64,000 bases of DNA from Alkalibacter saccharofermentans DSM 14828 (GTDB lineage: Bacteria; Bacillota; Clostridia; Eubacteriales; Alkalibacteraceae). How positions within the stretch are numbered: the first letter of the stretch is position 1; every line of letters starts with the position of its first letter. Positions 14,995 to 24,094 of this stretch are shown here, in pieces. Below the pieces are notes generated by a model. It was not told the origin of the DNA and made no database searches. It saw only the letters and a list, made by a program, of their open reading frames with translations. Location of the stretch: assembly GCF_900128885.1 (NCBI RefSeq), contig NZ_FQTU01000011.1, positions 11,861 through 75,860 of the forward strand. Direction: 5' to 3'. The position numbers were made by a program, and so were the translations under genes.

Positions 14995-17544
14995 ATGAGC
15001 AAGATTTATAATAGAGCCAGCACGGGAATAACCGGCTTCGACAACGCCATTGACATGCTTAGGCTTGGAGATAACGTAGTATGGCAGGTAGATTCTGTAG
15101 TTGATTACAAGGGATATGTAGCTCCATTTGTTAAAAGGGCAAGAAAAGATGGAAGAAAGATCGTCTATATACACTTTGCCCCCCACGACCCCTTGATAGA
15201 TGATCTTAAGGGCATAGGATATTACGAGCTTGATCCTGACCAGGGATTTGAATCTTTCAGTACGCATGTGTACGATATCATAACAGATGAGGGAAAAGAG
15301 GTTTTTTACGTATTCGACTGCTTAAGCGAGCTTTTGACCTACTGGCATTCGGATCTGATGATCGGAAACTTTTTTAGGATTGCCTGTCCGTATTTGTTTG
15401 AACTTGACACAGTGGCTTATTTTGCCTTACTCAGAAATAAGCACACTTACTCTACGATAGCACGAATCAGGGAGACTACACAGGTTTTGTTCGATTTATA
15501 CCATATAAAAAACCAATACTACGTACATCCCTTGAAGGTTTGGGAGAGGTATTCCTCTACGATGTTTATTCCCCACAAATCTACAAAAACCGAGTTCACC
15601 CCCGTGACGGCAAGTGCGGAGCTGGCCGAAATATTCTCATATACGAGCATCCAGGCTGAAAGAAAAGACAACTGGATAAACCTATTCGATTCTGCAAGAG
15701 AAGCCTTGTTCATGGATGAGTCCGAACAACAGAAGATAAAGGACATGATAATAAACATCATGGTAGGCAGGAGCAGGCGGATAAACGACATGGTCAATAA
15801 GTATCTGACATTAAAGGATCTTCTCAATATTCAGCTCAGGCAGATAGGCACGGGTTTTATCGGAGGGAAATCCGTTGGGATGCTCCTGGCTAGAAAGATA
15901 CTTGAAGAAGATAAAGAGGTAAAGTTTGAAGACATACTTGAGCAGCACGATTCATTCTACCTAGGATCAGATATCTTCTATACATACATAGTGCAAAACG
16001 GTTGGTGGAAGCTGAGAAGAAAGCAAAAGACGGAAAGCGGATATTTCAAGTATGCCAGGGAACTTAAGGAGAGGATGCTTGAGGGAAAGTTTCCGGAGGT
16101 AATCAAGGAGCAGTTCCAGCAGATGCTGGAATATTTCGGACAGTCTCCGATAATAGTCAGGTCCAGTTCTCTTTTGGAAGACGACTTCGGAAATGCCTTT
16201 GCGGGGAAGTACGAAAGCGTCTTTTGCGCCAATCAAGGAACCCCGGAAGAGCGGTATAGGGCATTTGAGGAAGCTGTCAAGAAAATCTACGCAAGCACCA
16301 TGAAGGAAGAGGCACTGGCCTACAGGCTTAAAAGGGGATTATTCAATAAGGACGAGCAAATGGCCATACTGGTTCAACGTGTTTCCGGAGATTATCACGG
16401 AGATTATTTCTTTCCTCATCTTGCGGGAGTGGGCAATTCCTCCAATCTATATGTTTGGGATCAAAGCATCGACAGGCATGCAGGGATGCTCAGGCTGGTA
16501 TTTGGACTGGGGACGAGAGCCGTAGACAGGATCATGGGGGATTATCCCAGGATAGTGTCTCTTGACAGACCCGAACAGTCCCCCCTGTTGGACTACGAAG
16601 ATGAAGCGAAGTTTTCCCAAAGGAAAGTAGATGTTCTTGATTTAAAAGAAAACGCCCTTTTGGAAAAGCCGTTGGAAGAAGTGATAAACCTTGATTTAAA
16701 GACTCGATCGGATATATTTGCAAAGCCTGATCATAAGACGAACAGAAAGATGAAAGAGCTGGGCCTTAAGGGCAAGAGCCATTATATACTGGGGTTTGAG
16801 AAGCTTCTTAAGGAAACGGATTTTCCTCTGTGGATGAGAAAGATGCTTGCGACCTTGGAGGCGATGTATGATTATCCTGTTGACATAGAGTTTACGGCAA
16901 ACTTCAGAGAAGATGAAAGCTACAAGATAAACTTGGTCCAGTGCCGTCCGCTGCAGACAAAGGGTCCGGGGGAGCCGGTGCAAATGCCGGAGATAAGCGA
17001 TACAAATAAATGCCTCTTCACATTTAAAGGAAATTTCATGGGAGGCAACATAAGGTTGCCCCTGGATTATATAATTTTGGTGGACCCGAAGGGATACATG
17101 GAGCTTTCGCTGGAGGACAAGTACGCAGTTGCCCGAACAGTAGGGATCATAAACAACAAACTCAAGGACAATACCATGATGATAATGGGACCGGGAAGGT
17201 GGGGAACCACGACTCCTACGCTGGGGGTGACGGTAAACTTTGCTGAAATCTGTAATGTAAAGGCGATTTGCGAGCTCGCCTATAACATAGGTGGATTCAT
17301 GCCGGAGCTTTCTTACGGAAGCCACTTCTTCCAGGATATGGTGGAATCGGATATTTTCTATGCTGCCATATTTGACGGATATCCGGAGGTGTCCTACAAT
17401 CCCGGATATGTGCTGGATAGAAAGAATTTGCTGGGTGAGATAGCGCCAAATTCCCTGGGGCTTAAAGATGTGATTCACGTTGCGGATGTTTCAGAAATGG
17501 AGCTGTATTCAGATATAATTTCACAAAAGGTGCTCTGCAAATGA
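14995..17544 (+). CDS. KaiC-like/PEP-pyruvate-binding domain fusion protein
   Basis: 849 residues, no signal peptide. Residues 1-200 resemble a RecA/KaiC-type domain (STGITGFDNAIDMLRLGDNV, VFYVFDCLSELLTYWHSD), but the Walker A position reads WQVDSVVDYKGY, so it should not bind ATP normally. From about 285 comes the pyruvate-phosphate dikinase N-terminal (ATP-grasp) domain: GTGFIGGKSVGMLLARKIL, SPIIVRSSSLLEDDFGNAFAGKYES and FTANFREDESYKINLVQCRP. The histidine carrier and PEP domains of PPDK or PEP synthase are not present. Related stand-alone proteins are found in clostridia and have no firm function. It is flanked by terminators, so it is monocistronic. A true PEP synthase role is unlikely. 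Confidence 0.72.
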   Translation: MSKIYNRASTGITGFDNAIDMLRLGDNVVWQVDSVVDYKGYVAPFVKRARKDGRKIVYIHFAPHDPLIDDLKGIGYYELDPDQGFESFSTHVYDIITDEGKEVFYVFDCLSELLTYWHSDLMIGNFFRIACPYLFELDTVAYFALLRNKHTYSTIARIRETTQVLFDLYHIKNQYYVHPLKVWERYSSTMFIPHKSTKTEFTPVTASAELAEIFSYTSIQAERKDNWINLFDSAREALFMDESEQQKIKDMIINIMVGRSRRINDMVNKYLTLKDLLNIQLRQIGTGFIGGKSVGMLLARKILEEDKEVKFEDILEQHDSFYLGSDIFYTYIVQNGWWKLRRKQKTESGYFKYARELKERMLEGKFPEVIKEQFQQMLEYFGQSPIIVRSSSLLEDDFGNAFAGKYESVFCANQGTPEERYRAFEEAVKKIYASTMKEEALAYRLKRGLFNKDEQMAILVQRVSGDYHGDYFFPHLAGVGNSSNLYVWDQSIDRHAGMLRLVFGLGTRAVDRIMGDYPRIVSLDRPEQSPLLDYEDEAKFSQRKVDVLDLKENALLEKPLEEVINLDLKTRSDIFAKPDHKTNRKMKELGLKGKSHYILGFEKLLKETDFPLWMRKMLATLEAMYDYPVDIEFTANFREDESYKINLVQCRPLQTKGPGEPVQMPEISDTNKCLFTFKGNFMGGNIRLPLDYIILVDPKGYMELSLEDKYAVARTVGIINNKLKDNTMMIMGPGRWGTTTPTLGVTVNFAEICNVKAICELAYNIGGFMPELSYGSHFFQDMVESDIFYAAIFDGYPEVSYNPGYVLDRKNLLGEIAPNSLGLKDVIHVADVSEMELYSDIISQKVLCK

Positions 17545-17547
17545 AAG

Positions 17548-17574
17548 AAGCTCAAACCATATCGGTTTGAGCTT
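17548..17574. terminator. Bidirectional terminator between PPDK-like gene and gdhA
   Basis: AAGCTCAAACC (17548-17558) and GGTTTGAGCTT (17564-17574) around a short loop. Confidence 0.78.
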
Positions 17575-17585
17575 TAGTTTTACGA

Positions 17586-18932
17586 TTAAACTATTCCGTG
17601 TGCCATCATGGATTCGGCAACTTTTAGGAAACCGGCTATGTTGGATCCCACGACCAAGTTGTTGTCATATCCGTATTCTACAGCAGCTTCCTTCGAGTTT
17701 GTGTAGATATCAGCCATGATCCGCTTTAATTTTTCGTCAACTTCTTCAAAAGTCCATGAATATCTCATGCTGTTTTGAGACATTTCAAGAGCAGAGCAAG
17801 CGACTCCACCTGCATTGGCGGCTTTGCCCGGTCCAAAGAGAATGTCGTTGTCTATGAAAACCTTGATGGCTTCTAGGGAAGAAGGCATGTTTGCTCCTTC
17901 GGCAACTGCATAAGTTCCGTTTTTCACTAAGACCTTTGCAGCTTCCACGTCTAGCTCTCCTTGTGTGGCACATGGCAAGGCTATATCGCATTTTACGCTC
18001 CAGATTCCTGTAAAGCCTTCTACGTATTTGGCGGTAGGGACTTTTTCCAGGTATTCCTTGATGCGTCCTCTTCTCACGAGCTTGATTTCCTTGATCAGGT
18101 CCAACTGGATTCCGTTATCATCTACTATGTATCCGTCAGAGTCGGAGCATGCTACTACTGTGCCTCCCAGCTCTTGGACCTTTTCGATGGCGTAAATGGC
18201 AACATTGCCAGAACCGGAGACGACGACTCTTTGATGCCTGAAGCTTTTACCTGCATCTTGAAGCATTTCGTTTGTGAAATAAACCAGGCCGTATCCTGTG
18301 GCTTGAGTTCTTCCAAGGCTTCCGCCGTACGTAAGGCCTTTGCCCGTAAGAACGCCTTGTTCCCGTACGTTTTTGATTTTGTTGTAGTAACCGAACATGT
18401 ATCCGATTTCTCTGGCGCCAACGCCGATATCTCCGGCAGGGATGTCAAGATCGGAACCTATATACTTTTGAAGCTCAGACATAAATGCTTGGCAAAATCT
18501 CATTACCTCATTGTCTGATTTGCCTTTAGGATCAAAATCAGATCCTCCTTTTCCGCCGCCGATGGGTAGGCCTGTCAAGGAGTTTTTAAAAGTCTGCTCA
18601 AACCCTAAGAATTTGATGATGCTTTGATTTACTGAAGGGTGGAATCTAAGCCCGCCCTTATAAGGACCTATTGCTGAGTTGAACTGCACCCTGAAGCCTC
18701 TATTTACCTGAACCTTGCCTTGGTCGTCCACCCATGGAACCCTGAATGAAACGACTCTTTCGGGTTCTGTGACTCTTTCGAGAAGACCTGCTTCTATGTA
18801 CTCCGGATGGTTATCAAAAACAGGCTCTAAAGATGTCAACACTTCTTTAACTGCATCTAAGAATTCGGTTTCATTTGGATTTCTTTTTTCTACTTGGTTG
18901 TAAACTGATTGAACATATTCCTTGCTATTCAT
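17586..18932 (-). CDS. gdhA: NADP-specific glutamate dehydrogenase
   Basis: 448 residues, the standard hexameric GDH length. LTGLPIGGGKGGSDFDPKG holds the catalytic lysine region, PAGDIGVGAREIGYMFG the substrate site, and VVVSGSGNVAIYAIEKV the dinucleotide fold; the S-D-S following the second strand (VACSDSDGYI) fits NADP preference. It joins ammonia to 2-oxoglutarate. It is monocistronic, with AAGGAGAG before the ATG. Confidence 0.93.
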   Translation of the reverse strand: MNSKEYVQSVYNQVEKRNPNETEFLDAVKEVLTSLEPVFDNHPEYIEAGLLERVTEPERVVSFRVPWVDDQGKVQVNRGFRVQFNSAIGPYKGGLRFHPSVNQSIIKFLGFEQTFKNSLTGLPIGGGKGGSDFDPKGKSDNEVMRFCQAFMSELQKYIGSDLDIPAGDIGVGAREIGYMFGYYNKIKNVREQGVLTGKGLTYGGSLGRTQATGYGLVYFTNEMLQDAGKSFRHQRVVVSGSGNVAIYAIEKVQELGGTVVACSDSDGYIVDDNGIQLDLIKEIKLVRRGRIKEYLEKVPTAKYVEGFTGIWSVKCDIALPCATQGELDVEAAKVLVKNGTYAVAEGANMPSSLEAIKVFIDNDILFGPGKAANAGGVACSALEMSQNSMRYSWTFEEVDEKLKRIMADIYTNSKEAAVEYGYDNNLVVGSNIAGFLKVAESMMAHGIV

Positions 18933-19044
18933 TGCAACTCTCCTTTAAAGATTATAGATTTTAAAAATTACATACAAATTAGGTTTATCGTGTAAACATC
19001 TTACCATAGGAAATTATATAATTGCAACAAAATACTTGTTTAAA

Positions 19045-20043
19045 TCACTCGAACCATTCCTCCATGGTCAAGCCGCTTTCAAATATGTTTCCTGCCAGAT
19101 CTTTCCCTACATATCTAAGGTGCCATGGTTCGTAAAAATAGCCTGTGATTGAGTCTTTCCCGTAGGGATACCTTATGATGAAACCAAATAAGTGGGCGTT
19201 TTCAGATACCCAAATTCCTTCTGGAGTTTCTCCAAAAGACTCTGTCAGCTGGTTGTTGACAGAAGTGCTGGTTATGTCTATGGCAAGTCCGGTCTGGTGC
19301 TCGCTGTGGCCGGGCTGGGCAGAATATTTTTGTGCATGCTCCAAGCCTCTTCTTTCAACATTGGAGCTGTAGAGTGAATTTTGCGTGGCATAGGACCGGT
19401 AACCGGATCTGGCGCTTAAGCTGAAGCCTTCTTCTTCTTTTGCGGCTTGGAAAAGATCTTCAAGGGCATCGGAAGCTGCTTTTCTCAGCTGATTGATTTC
19501 CGGGTTTGCAAGCACTGTGGGAACGGTGAGCTTTACCAGGTCGATAGGGACGTAATCCCGGGGCAGAGCTCTTTCCTTGTTCACAAGGCTGTCTATATCG
19601 TTAAAGTCTGTAATGACTCCCTCTGCAGTTATAAAGTCTGCAGGGTTTTTCCTTACGGTGAGATTAAGAGAAGTCTGAAAGTCTTCCTCTGTAAGCCCGG
19701 CGTCGATAGTGATGTTTTGGCCGCTTAAAGCTTCCTCGCTGATTCCTATGGATCCGTCCAGGATGGATATTAGGTCTTCCCCTGTGATGACTTTTGTTTC
19801 TATGGTGTCTACGGTGTTTGATGCTGTGGTGCCTTCTGAATCGATATATGTGATCTTGGCTTTTATTTCTATAAGTTCACCGGGAAGCACAAAATTGTTT
19901 TCGGGAATATTCAAAAACTCCACCTTGTCAATGGTGATTTCTCCTTTTAACTTCACTCCGTTTATCTCCGTGATTTTTTCGGAGGAACATGAGGAGAAGG
20001 ACAGCAGTGCTATCGATAGCATTATGATAAAAAATCTTTTCAA
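19045..20043 (-). CDS. VanY-type D-alanyl-D-alanine carboxypeptidase lipoprotein
   Basis: 332 residues. The signal peptide ends at LLSFSSCSSE (lipobox, Cys19), so it is anchored outside the membrane. Residues 30-130 form a beta-rich region without a clear family. The C-terminal VanY/peptidase M15B domain carries SARSGYRSYATQNSLY, the zinc motif SEHQTGLAIDIT (His and Asp) and EPWHLRYVG (third ligand). It trims the terminal D-Ala from peptidoglycan stem peptides. No van resistance genes are present. It stands alone next to a tRNA gene. Confidence 0.85.
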   Translation of the reverse strand: MKRFFIIMLSIALLSFSSCSSEKITEINGVKLKGEITIDKVEFLNIPENNFVLPGELIEIKAKITYIDSEGTTASNTVDTIETKVITGEDLISILDGSIGISEEALSGQNITIDAGLTEEDFQTSLNLTVRKNPADFITAEGVITDFNDIDSLVNKERALPRDYVPIDLVKLTVPTVLANPEINQLRKAASDALEDLFQAAKEEEGFSLSARSGYRSYATQNSLYSSNVERRGLEHAQKYSAQPGHSEHQTGLAIDITSTSVNNQLTESFGETPEGIWVSENAHLFGFIIRYPYGKDSITGYFYEPWHLRYVGKDLAGNIFESGLTMEEWFE

Positions 20044-20092
20044 AAATAAAACCTCCTTTTACAACTTGCAAACCTGCATATTTTTATGTTAA

Positions 20093-20098
20093 TATAAT
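20093..20098 (+). promoter_or_regulatory. tRNA-Arg promoter -10
   Basis: TATAAT ends 10 bases before the tRNA; no good -35 is seen. Confidence 0.4.
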
Positions 20099-20108
20099 AG
20101 TTGTCCTT

Positions 20109-20184
20109 GCGCCTGTAGCTCAGGGGATAGAGCAATGGTTTCCTAAACCATGTGTCGGATGTTCGATTCATCTCAGGCGCACCA
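20109..20184 (+). tRNA. tRNA-Arg (anticodon CCT)
   Basis: The cloverleaf folds by eye: acceptor GCGCCTG/CAGGCGC, D stem GCTC/GAGC, anticodon stem ATGGT/ACCAT with loop TTCCTAA (anticodon CCT, reading AGG), T stem GGATG/CATCT with loop TTCGATT. The 3' CCA is encoded. A strong terminator follows at 20201. Confidence 0.93.
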
Positions 20185-20200
20185 TATAAGATTATACCAT

Positions 20201-20239
20201 AAAACCAAGACTGTCATCTCGTCTTGGTTTTGTTTTTTT
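20201..20239 (+). terminator. Terminator after tRNA-Arg
   Basis: AAAACCAAGAC (20201-20211) pairs with GTCTTGGTTTT (20221-20231), then GTTTTTTTT. The right arm lies inside the end of the converging GGDEF gene, for which the same hairpin may also work. Confidence 0.8.
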
Positions 20240-21386
20240 TCTTGTATTCAGCTTTTTTCACATACATTTCCTCATCTACGATTCTGATGATTTCTTCCAG
20301 CAGCATCTTTCTGTAGGGCTCTTTTTCAAAAAGCCCTGTGCTTATGGATATCTCATAAGGCAGGGCATGAGAAATTGATTCGAGAGAGTTGTCGATTCTT
20401 TCCATGATGTCTTGTGCCTGGGCATGACGGCATCCGTTGAAGGCTATGACAAATTCGTCACCGCCTACCCGGCAGATTATATCGCTGCTTCTAAGGTTGT
20501 TTTTTATGATGGAAGCGGTCTCGATGATGCTTCTGTCACCTTCCTGGTGGCCGTATCTGTCGTTTATGAATTTCAGGTTGTTCATGTCTATAAATCCAAA
20601 TGTTATGTAGTTGTTTTCTTCTATAGCCTTTTTCATCAAAGCTTTCATGTATTTCAAACCTGAATTCTTGGACATCGTCCCTGTCATCGGGTCAAGTTCC
20701 ACCTGGGCTTTTAGTATCTCCAGGCTTTTCTTTTCATAAATGAAGTCTCTGAGCATTATGACGAATGATAGGGTGAGCATAAGCAGCAAGGCTGAGAAAA
20801 AAATCTTGAAGGCCCTGTAAGTATCGGGTATCTCCGGAAACAATTCGGTAAATATTTCCAAGGCTCCAAAGGCTAGTATCGTTCCGGTCATGATAATGTT
20901 AAAGCCTGCCTCATGCCTTGAGGGCAGTTGCCTGTCTATATATATGGATCTAAAAATTCGATTCATGAATCCCAGTAAAAATAAAGAAAAGGCAAAGGTC
21001 AAAAATCCGTTTGCCCCCATTAAGGCAAATTCCGGAATTAAACTGACCAATTCGCTGTCTGACATCAATGAAAACACAAGGTCAGTTAGAGAAAAAGAAA
21101 TTCCGATAACAAAAACAGCTATAAAGGACACCAGCGATGAGGTGAATACAGACACTTCGTATTCTTTTTTAACAATAAGTATGGATGATAAAAAAAACAC
21201 CGGATAGGAATAATATTCAGGAAACCAGGATAATAGAAAAATAAAAATAGCATAGAAAACAAACAGATCGTACAATACGGCTGATGACCGAACCTTGATA
21301 GGACTGATCTGTTTTTCGATTAAAAATACAAATATAAACGAAAAGTAAAGACAATTAATAATTAGCAGTGGCAAAGTGGCTGTCAA
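20214..21386 (-). CDS. Membrane-bound diguanylate cyclase (GGDEF)
   Basis: 390 residues. The first about 220 form seven or so hydrophobic segments (a 7TM-like sensor without a recognised domain). The GGDEF domain follows (about 230-385): LDPMTGTMSKNSGLKYM, GFIDMNNLKFINDRYGHQEGD and RVGGDEFVIAFNG with an intact active site; no RxxD inhibitory site is obvious five residues before GGDEF. It makes c-di-GMP from two GTP in response to an unknown membrane signal. No EAL partner is near. Confidence 0.87.
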   Translation of the reverse strand: MTATLPLLIINCLYFSFIFVFLIEKQISPIKVRSSAVLYDLFVFYAIFIFLLSWFPEYYSYPVFFLSSILIVKKEYEVSVFTSSLVSFIAVFVIGISFSLTDLVFSLMSDSELVSLIPEFALMGANGFLTFAFSLFLLGFMNRIFRSIYIDRQLPSRHEAGFNIIMTGTILAFGALEIFTELFPEIPDTYRAFKIFFSALLLMLTLSFVIMLRDFIYEKKSLEILKAQVELDPMTGTMSKNSGLKYMKALMKKAIEENNYITFGFIDMNNLKFINDRYGHQEGDRSIIETASIIKNNLRSSDIICRVGGDEFVIAFNGCRHAQAQDIMERIDNSLESISHALPYEISISTGLFEKEPYRKMLLEEIIRIVDEEMYVKKAEYKKKNKTKTR

Positions 21387-21535
21387 AAACTCACGTCCTT
21401 CCGATATGGAACGGATATGTTTGGGGGTGTAATAATATTTTACTCTATAAAAGTGGAAAAATCAAACAATAAGAAATTTGACAGCTTTATAAAAGGGATG
21501 TACAATAGTTGACAAGTCAACCATAGGAGGTTTCC

Positions 21536-21997
21536 ATGAAACGTTTGATTGGAAGGTATCTGTCAATATTGCACAGACAGGCTCAAATATATATAAACTT
21601 TGCTTTAAAGGAATTCGAAATAACATCAGCGGAGTATTCTTTTTTGATGTATCTGTACCATCACAGCGGCGCAAGCCAAGAAGAGCTTTCAACCTATCTG
21701 TATATAGACAAGTCGGCAACAGCAAGGGCTATAAAGTCCCTGGAACAAAAGGGATATGTCATTAGGCTAAAGGATGAAGGCGACAAAAGGTACAATCGCG
21801 TATTTTTGACCGAAAAGGCCAAAGGGATAGAGTCAAAGGTCAAGGAAAAGATACTTGGCTGGAGCGAAATGCTCACCGAGGGCATGGAGCCGGAGAAGGT
21901 GGAGTTTATGCTAAAAGGACTGGAAGAGATGGTTCTAAAAATCGAAAGGCATGACATGAGAAAAAAGATGGAGGTAAGCGGCGTTGATGACAAATAA
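21536..21997 (+). CDS. MarR-family regulator of the adjacent MATE pump
   Basis: 153 residues with the MarR winged helix: ASQEELSTYLYIDKSATARA, then RLKDEGDKRYNRVFLTEKA. TTGACAAGTCAA, a near-palindrome, lies about 30 bases before its start and could be its operator. The end overlaps the MATE gene by 14 bases, so it is almost certainly an autoregulated repressor of that efflux pump. AGGAGG precedes the ATG. Confidence 0.85.
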   Translation: MKRLIGRYLSILHRQAQIYINFALKEFEITSAEYSFLMYLYHHSGASQEELSTYLYIDKSATARAIKSLEQKGYVIRLKDEGDKRYNRVFLTEKAKGIESKVKEKILGWSEMLTEGMEPEKVEFMLKGLEEMVLKIERHDMRKKMEVSGVDDK

Positions 21998-23351
21998 CCC
22001 CTTGGGAGAAGAAAAGATACACAAGCTCATAATAGAGTATTCTATGCCTGCCATGGTTGGAATGATGGTAAATTCCCTTTATAACGTAGTAGACAGGATA
22101 TTCATAGGCAATAGCCCAGATTTGGGAGCAGATGGCCTCGCGGGAATTACCGTCGCATTTCCTATTATGATCATATTGATGTCCATGGGCATATTATTCG
22201 GATTAGGAGGGGCTACGCTGTTTTCCATCAAGCTGGGTGAAGGGAAAAGAGGAGAAGCGGAAAAGGCTCTTGGCAATTCATTTTCCATGCTCTTGATATC
22301 CGGCGTCTTATTTATGGTATTTGGCCAAATGTTGTTAAGACCCCTTTTATCTATGTTTGGAGCCAGCGCTACAGTGATGCCATACGCAGTGGAGTATATG
22401 AGGATGATATTCTTCGGAGCCGTGTTCCAAGTGGGCAGCATGGGGATGAACAATTTCATAAGGGCTGACGGAGAGCCGAAAACAGCGATGATAACAATGT
22501 TTATGGGAGCGGGGATGAACATCCTATTGGACGCTGTGTTCATATTTGGCCTGAAGATGGGCATGAGGGGAGCTGCACTGGCAACTGTTATGGCCCAGGG
22601 CATATCCTTTGTATGGGTCATGAGATATTTTATCAGTGGTAAAAGCAAGGTAAAGATTAAAAAAGAGAACCTGATGCCGGAGCTTAAAATAGTTAAGCGC
22701 GTCACTGCCTTGGGCATTCCCGGAGCTTCTCTTCAGATGGCAAACAGTCTTTTGAATGCCATTTTGAATAAGAACCTCTTTTTATATGGGGGAGATATAG
22801 CAGTCTCGGCAATGGGGATAATCAACAGCCTCCAGATGCTGTTGCTTCTTCCCGTGATAGGTCTCAGACAGGGTCTTCAGCCAATCATAAGCTTCAACTT
22901 CGGAGCGGCGAAAAAGGATAGGGTAAAATCCGCCGCAAAACAGGGGGTGGCAATCGCCACGGTGATAGTGGTCATAAGCTACTCATTGACCAGAGCGTTC
23001 CCTGAAGCGCTCATAGCAATGTTCAATAGAGATCCGGTGCTGCTGGAATTTGGAACAAAAGCCCTTAGGATATGGTTTTTCTTCATGCCGGTGATCGGGT
23101 TTCAAATCATTGCGGCAAGTTATTTTCAAGCAATCGGGCAATCCAAGACGGCTATGTTCCTGACACTTACCAGGCAGGTAATACTGTTGATTCCTGCTCT
23201 TTTGATATTTCCGAGGTTTTGGGGACTGGACGGAATACTTCGCGCAGCCCCTTTTGCAGATATATTTTCCTTTATGTTGACTGGAGCTTGGTTTTATTTC
23301 AGCGTAAAAAATCTAGGCACATCTTCACTCCCGCGGCGGCATTTGTCGTAA
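21984..23351 (+). CDS. MATE-family efflux transporter
   Basis: 455 residues with twelve hydrophobic helices and the two-halves MATE layout (MPAMVGMMVNSLYNVVDRIF in the first half and ALGIPGASLQMANSLLNAIL in the second). It exports drugs or toxic metabolites with sodium or proton exchange. GGAGG (21970-21974) precedes two candidate starts, TTG 21984 and ATG 21987. Its 3' end overlaps the 3' end of the converging corrinoid-protein gene by 53 bases, which is unusual. Confidence 0.87.
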   Translation: MMTNNPLGEEKIHKLIIEYSMPAMVGMMVNSLYNVVDRIFIGNSPDLGADGLAGITVAFPIMIILMSMGILFGLGGATLFSIKLGEGKRGEAEKALGNSFSMLLISGVLFMVFGQMLLRPLLSMFGASATVMPYAVEYMRMIFFGAVFQVGSMGMNNFIRADGEPKTAMITMFMGAGMNILLDAVFIFGLKMGMRGAALATVMAQGISFVWVMRYFISGKSKVKIKKENLMPELKIVKRVTALGIPGASLQMANSLLNAILNKNLFLYGGDIAVSAMGIINSLQMLLLLPVIGLRQGLQPIISFNFGAAKKDRVKSAAKQGVAIATVIVVISYSLTRAFPEALIAMFNRDPVLLEFGTKALRIWFFFMPVIGFQIIAASYFQAIGQSKTAMFLTLTRQVILLIPALLIFPRFWGLDGILRAAPFADIFSFMLTGAWFYFSVKNLGTSSLPRRHLS

Positions 23352-23934
23352 AGGCATCTGCGCCTATGTCGTCGCTGGCTTCCTTGGTTACCGGGTTGCC
23401 TCCGATGATTATTTTTACTGAATCTCTAAGCTCTGCGCTCTTTAAGGCTTCAACGGTGTCTTTCATGGATTTTAAAGAAAGGGTAAGAATTCCGCTCATG
23501 CCTAAGATATCAGGGTTTTCATCTCGGATTTTTTCTACGATCATTTCCTCAGACTGATCGATGCCTAAATCTATGACCTGGAAACCTGCGGCTTCAGCCA
23601 TGGTCTTGAATATATTCTTTCCGATGTCGTGAAGGTCTCCCCTAACAGTCGCCAGGACGATCTTTCCAACTCTTTCAGATTGGCTGCTTCCAAGAACGGG
23701 CTTAAGAAGGTCGATGGATTCTGTCAAAAGCTCTCCTGCAAAGATCAAGTCACCTACGAAATATTCACCTTTTTCAAATCTGTCGCCTACTATGGCCATG
23801 CCCTTTTGACAGGCTGCAAGAACTTTTTTGGAATCTTCTTCGGAAGGAGAGCTTGCGACAAAATCCTCGATTATTTCCAGGACATCCTCTTCCTCCAGAT
23901 CACCTATCAGCTGTGCTACTTTTTCGTCGATCAT
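23299..23934 (-). CDS. Methyltransferase corrinoid (B12-binding) protein
   Basis: 211 residues. The N-terminal helical cap (residues 1-85, MAIVGDRFEKGEYFVGDLIF) and the B12-binding domain with VRGDLHDIGKNIFKTM (the DxHxxG cobalamin ligand) and GGNPVTKEASDDIGADAF are complete. Such proteins shuttle a methyl group between a substrate-specific methyltransferase (MtaB, MtbB, MtgB families) and a second one. No methyltransferase or RACE-type reactivase is in the window, so the substrate is unknown. It ends inside the 3' end of the MATE gene. Confidence 0.85.
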   Translation of the reverse strand: MIDEKVAQLIGDLEEEDVLEIIEDFVASSPSEEDSKKVLAACQKGMAIVGDRFEKGEYFVGDLIFAGELLTESIDLLKPVLGSSQSERVGKIVLATVRGDLHDIGKNIFKTMAEAAGFQVIDLGIDQSEEMIVEKIRDENPDILGMSGILTLSLKSMKDTVEALKSAELRDSVKIIIGGNPVTKEASDDIGADAFTTNAAAGVKMCLDFLR

Positions 23935-23984
23935 GTTATAATTCCTCCTTGATTTACAATAACGTCTCTCGAATAATGTTCATT

Positions 23985-24013
23985 ATTATAGCACTAAATA
24001 TTATAATAATCAA
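23985..24013 (-). promoter_or_regulatory. Promoter of the corrinoid-protein gene
   Basis: On the minus strand TTGATT (24008-24013), 17-base spacer, TATAAT (23985-23990). Confidence 0.6.
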
Positions 24014-24056
24014 ATTAATTATGATTAGCGTAAAGGATTTAACTGCCGCTGCGGTA

Positions 24057-24085
24057 TTGACAGGGACGAGATTTTTATTTACAAT
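24057..24085 (+). promoter_or_regulatory. Promoter of the riboswitch-antiporter transcript
   Basis: TTGACA (24057-24062), 17-base spacer, TACAAT (24080-24085). The start would fall near 24092, just before the aptamer. Confidence 0.75.
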
Positions 24086-24094
24086 TAAATTGTT

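Noticed and set aside
16696..17478. 260-residue minus-strand open frame opposite the PPDK-like gene
   Set aside because: It is a shadow of the 849-residue gene, has no ribosome site and no recognisable motif; the plus strand has clear domain motifs.
14995..17544. Full phosphoenolpyruvate synthase
   Set aside because: Neither the phosphohistidine domain nor the PEP-binding barrel is seen, and the N-terminus is an unrelated KaiC-like domain.
17961..18518. 185-residue plus-strand open frame opposite gdhA
   Set aside because: It runs antisense within the well-conserved glutamate dehydrogenase and has a Cys/Ser-rich composition typical of shadow frames.
19045..20043. Vancomycin resistance cluster
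   Set aside because: VanY-type enzymes are common wall peptidases; no vanHAX, vanRS or vanT gene is present.
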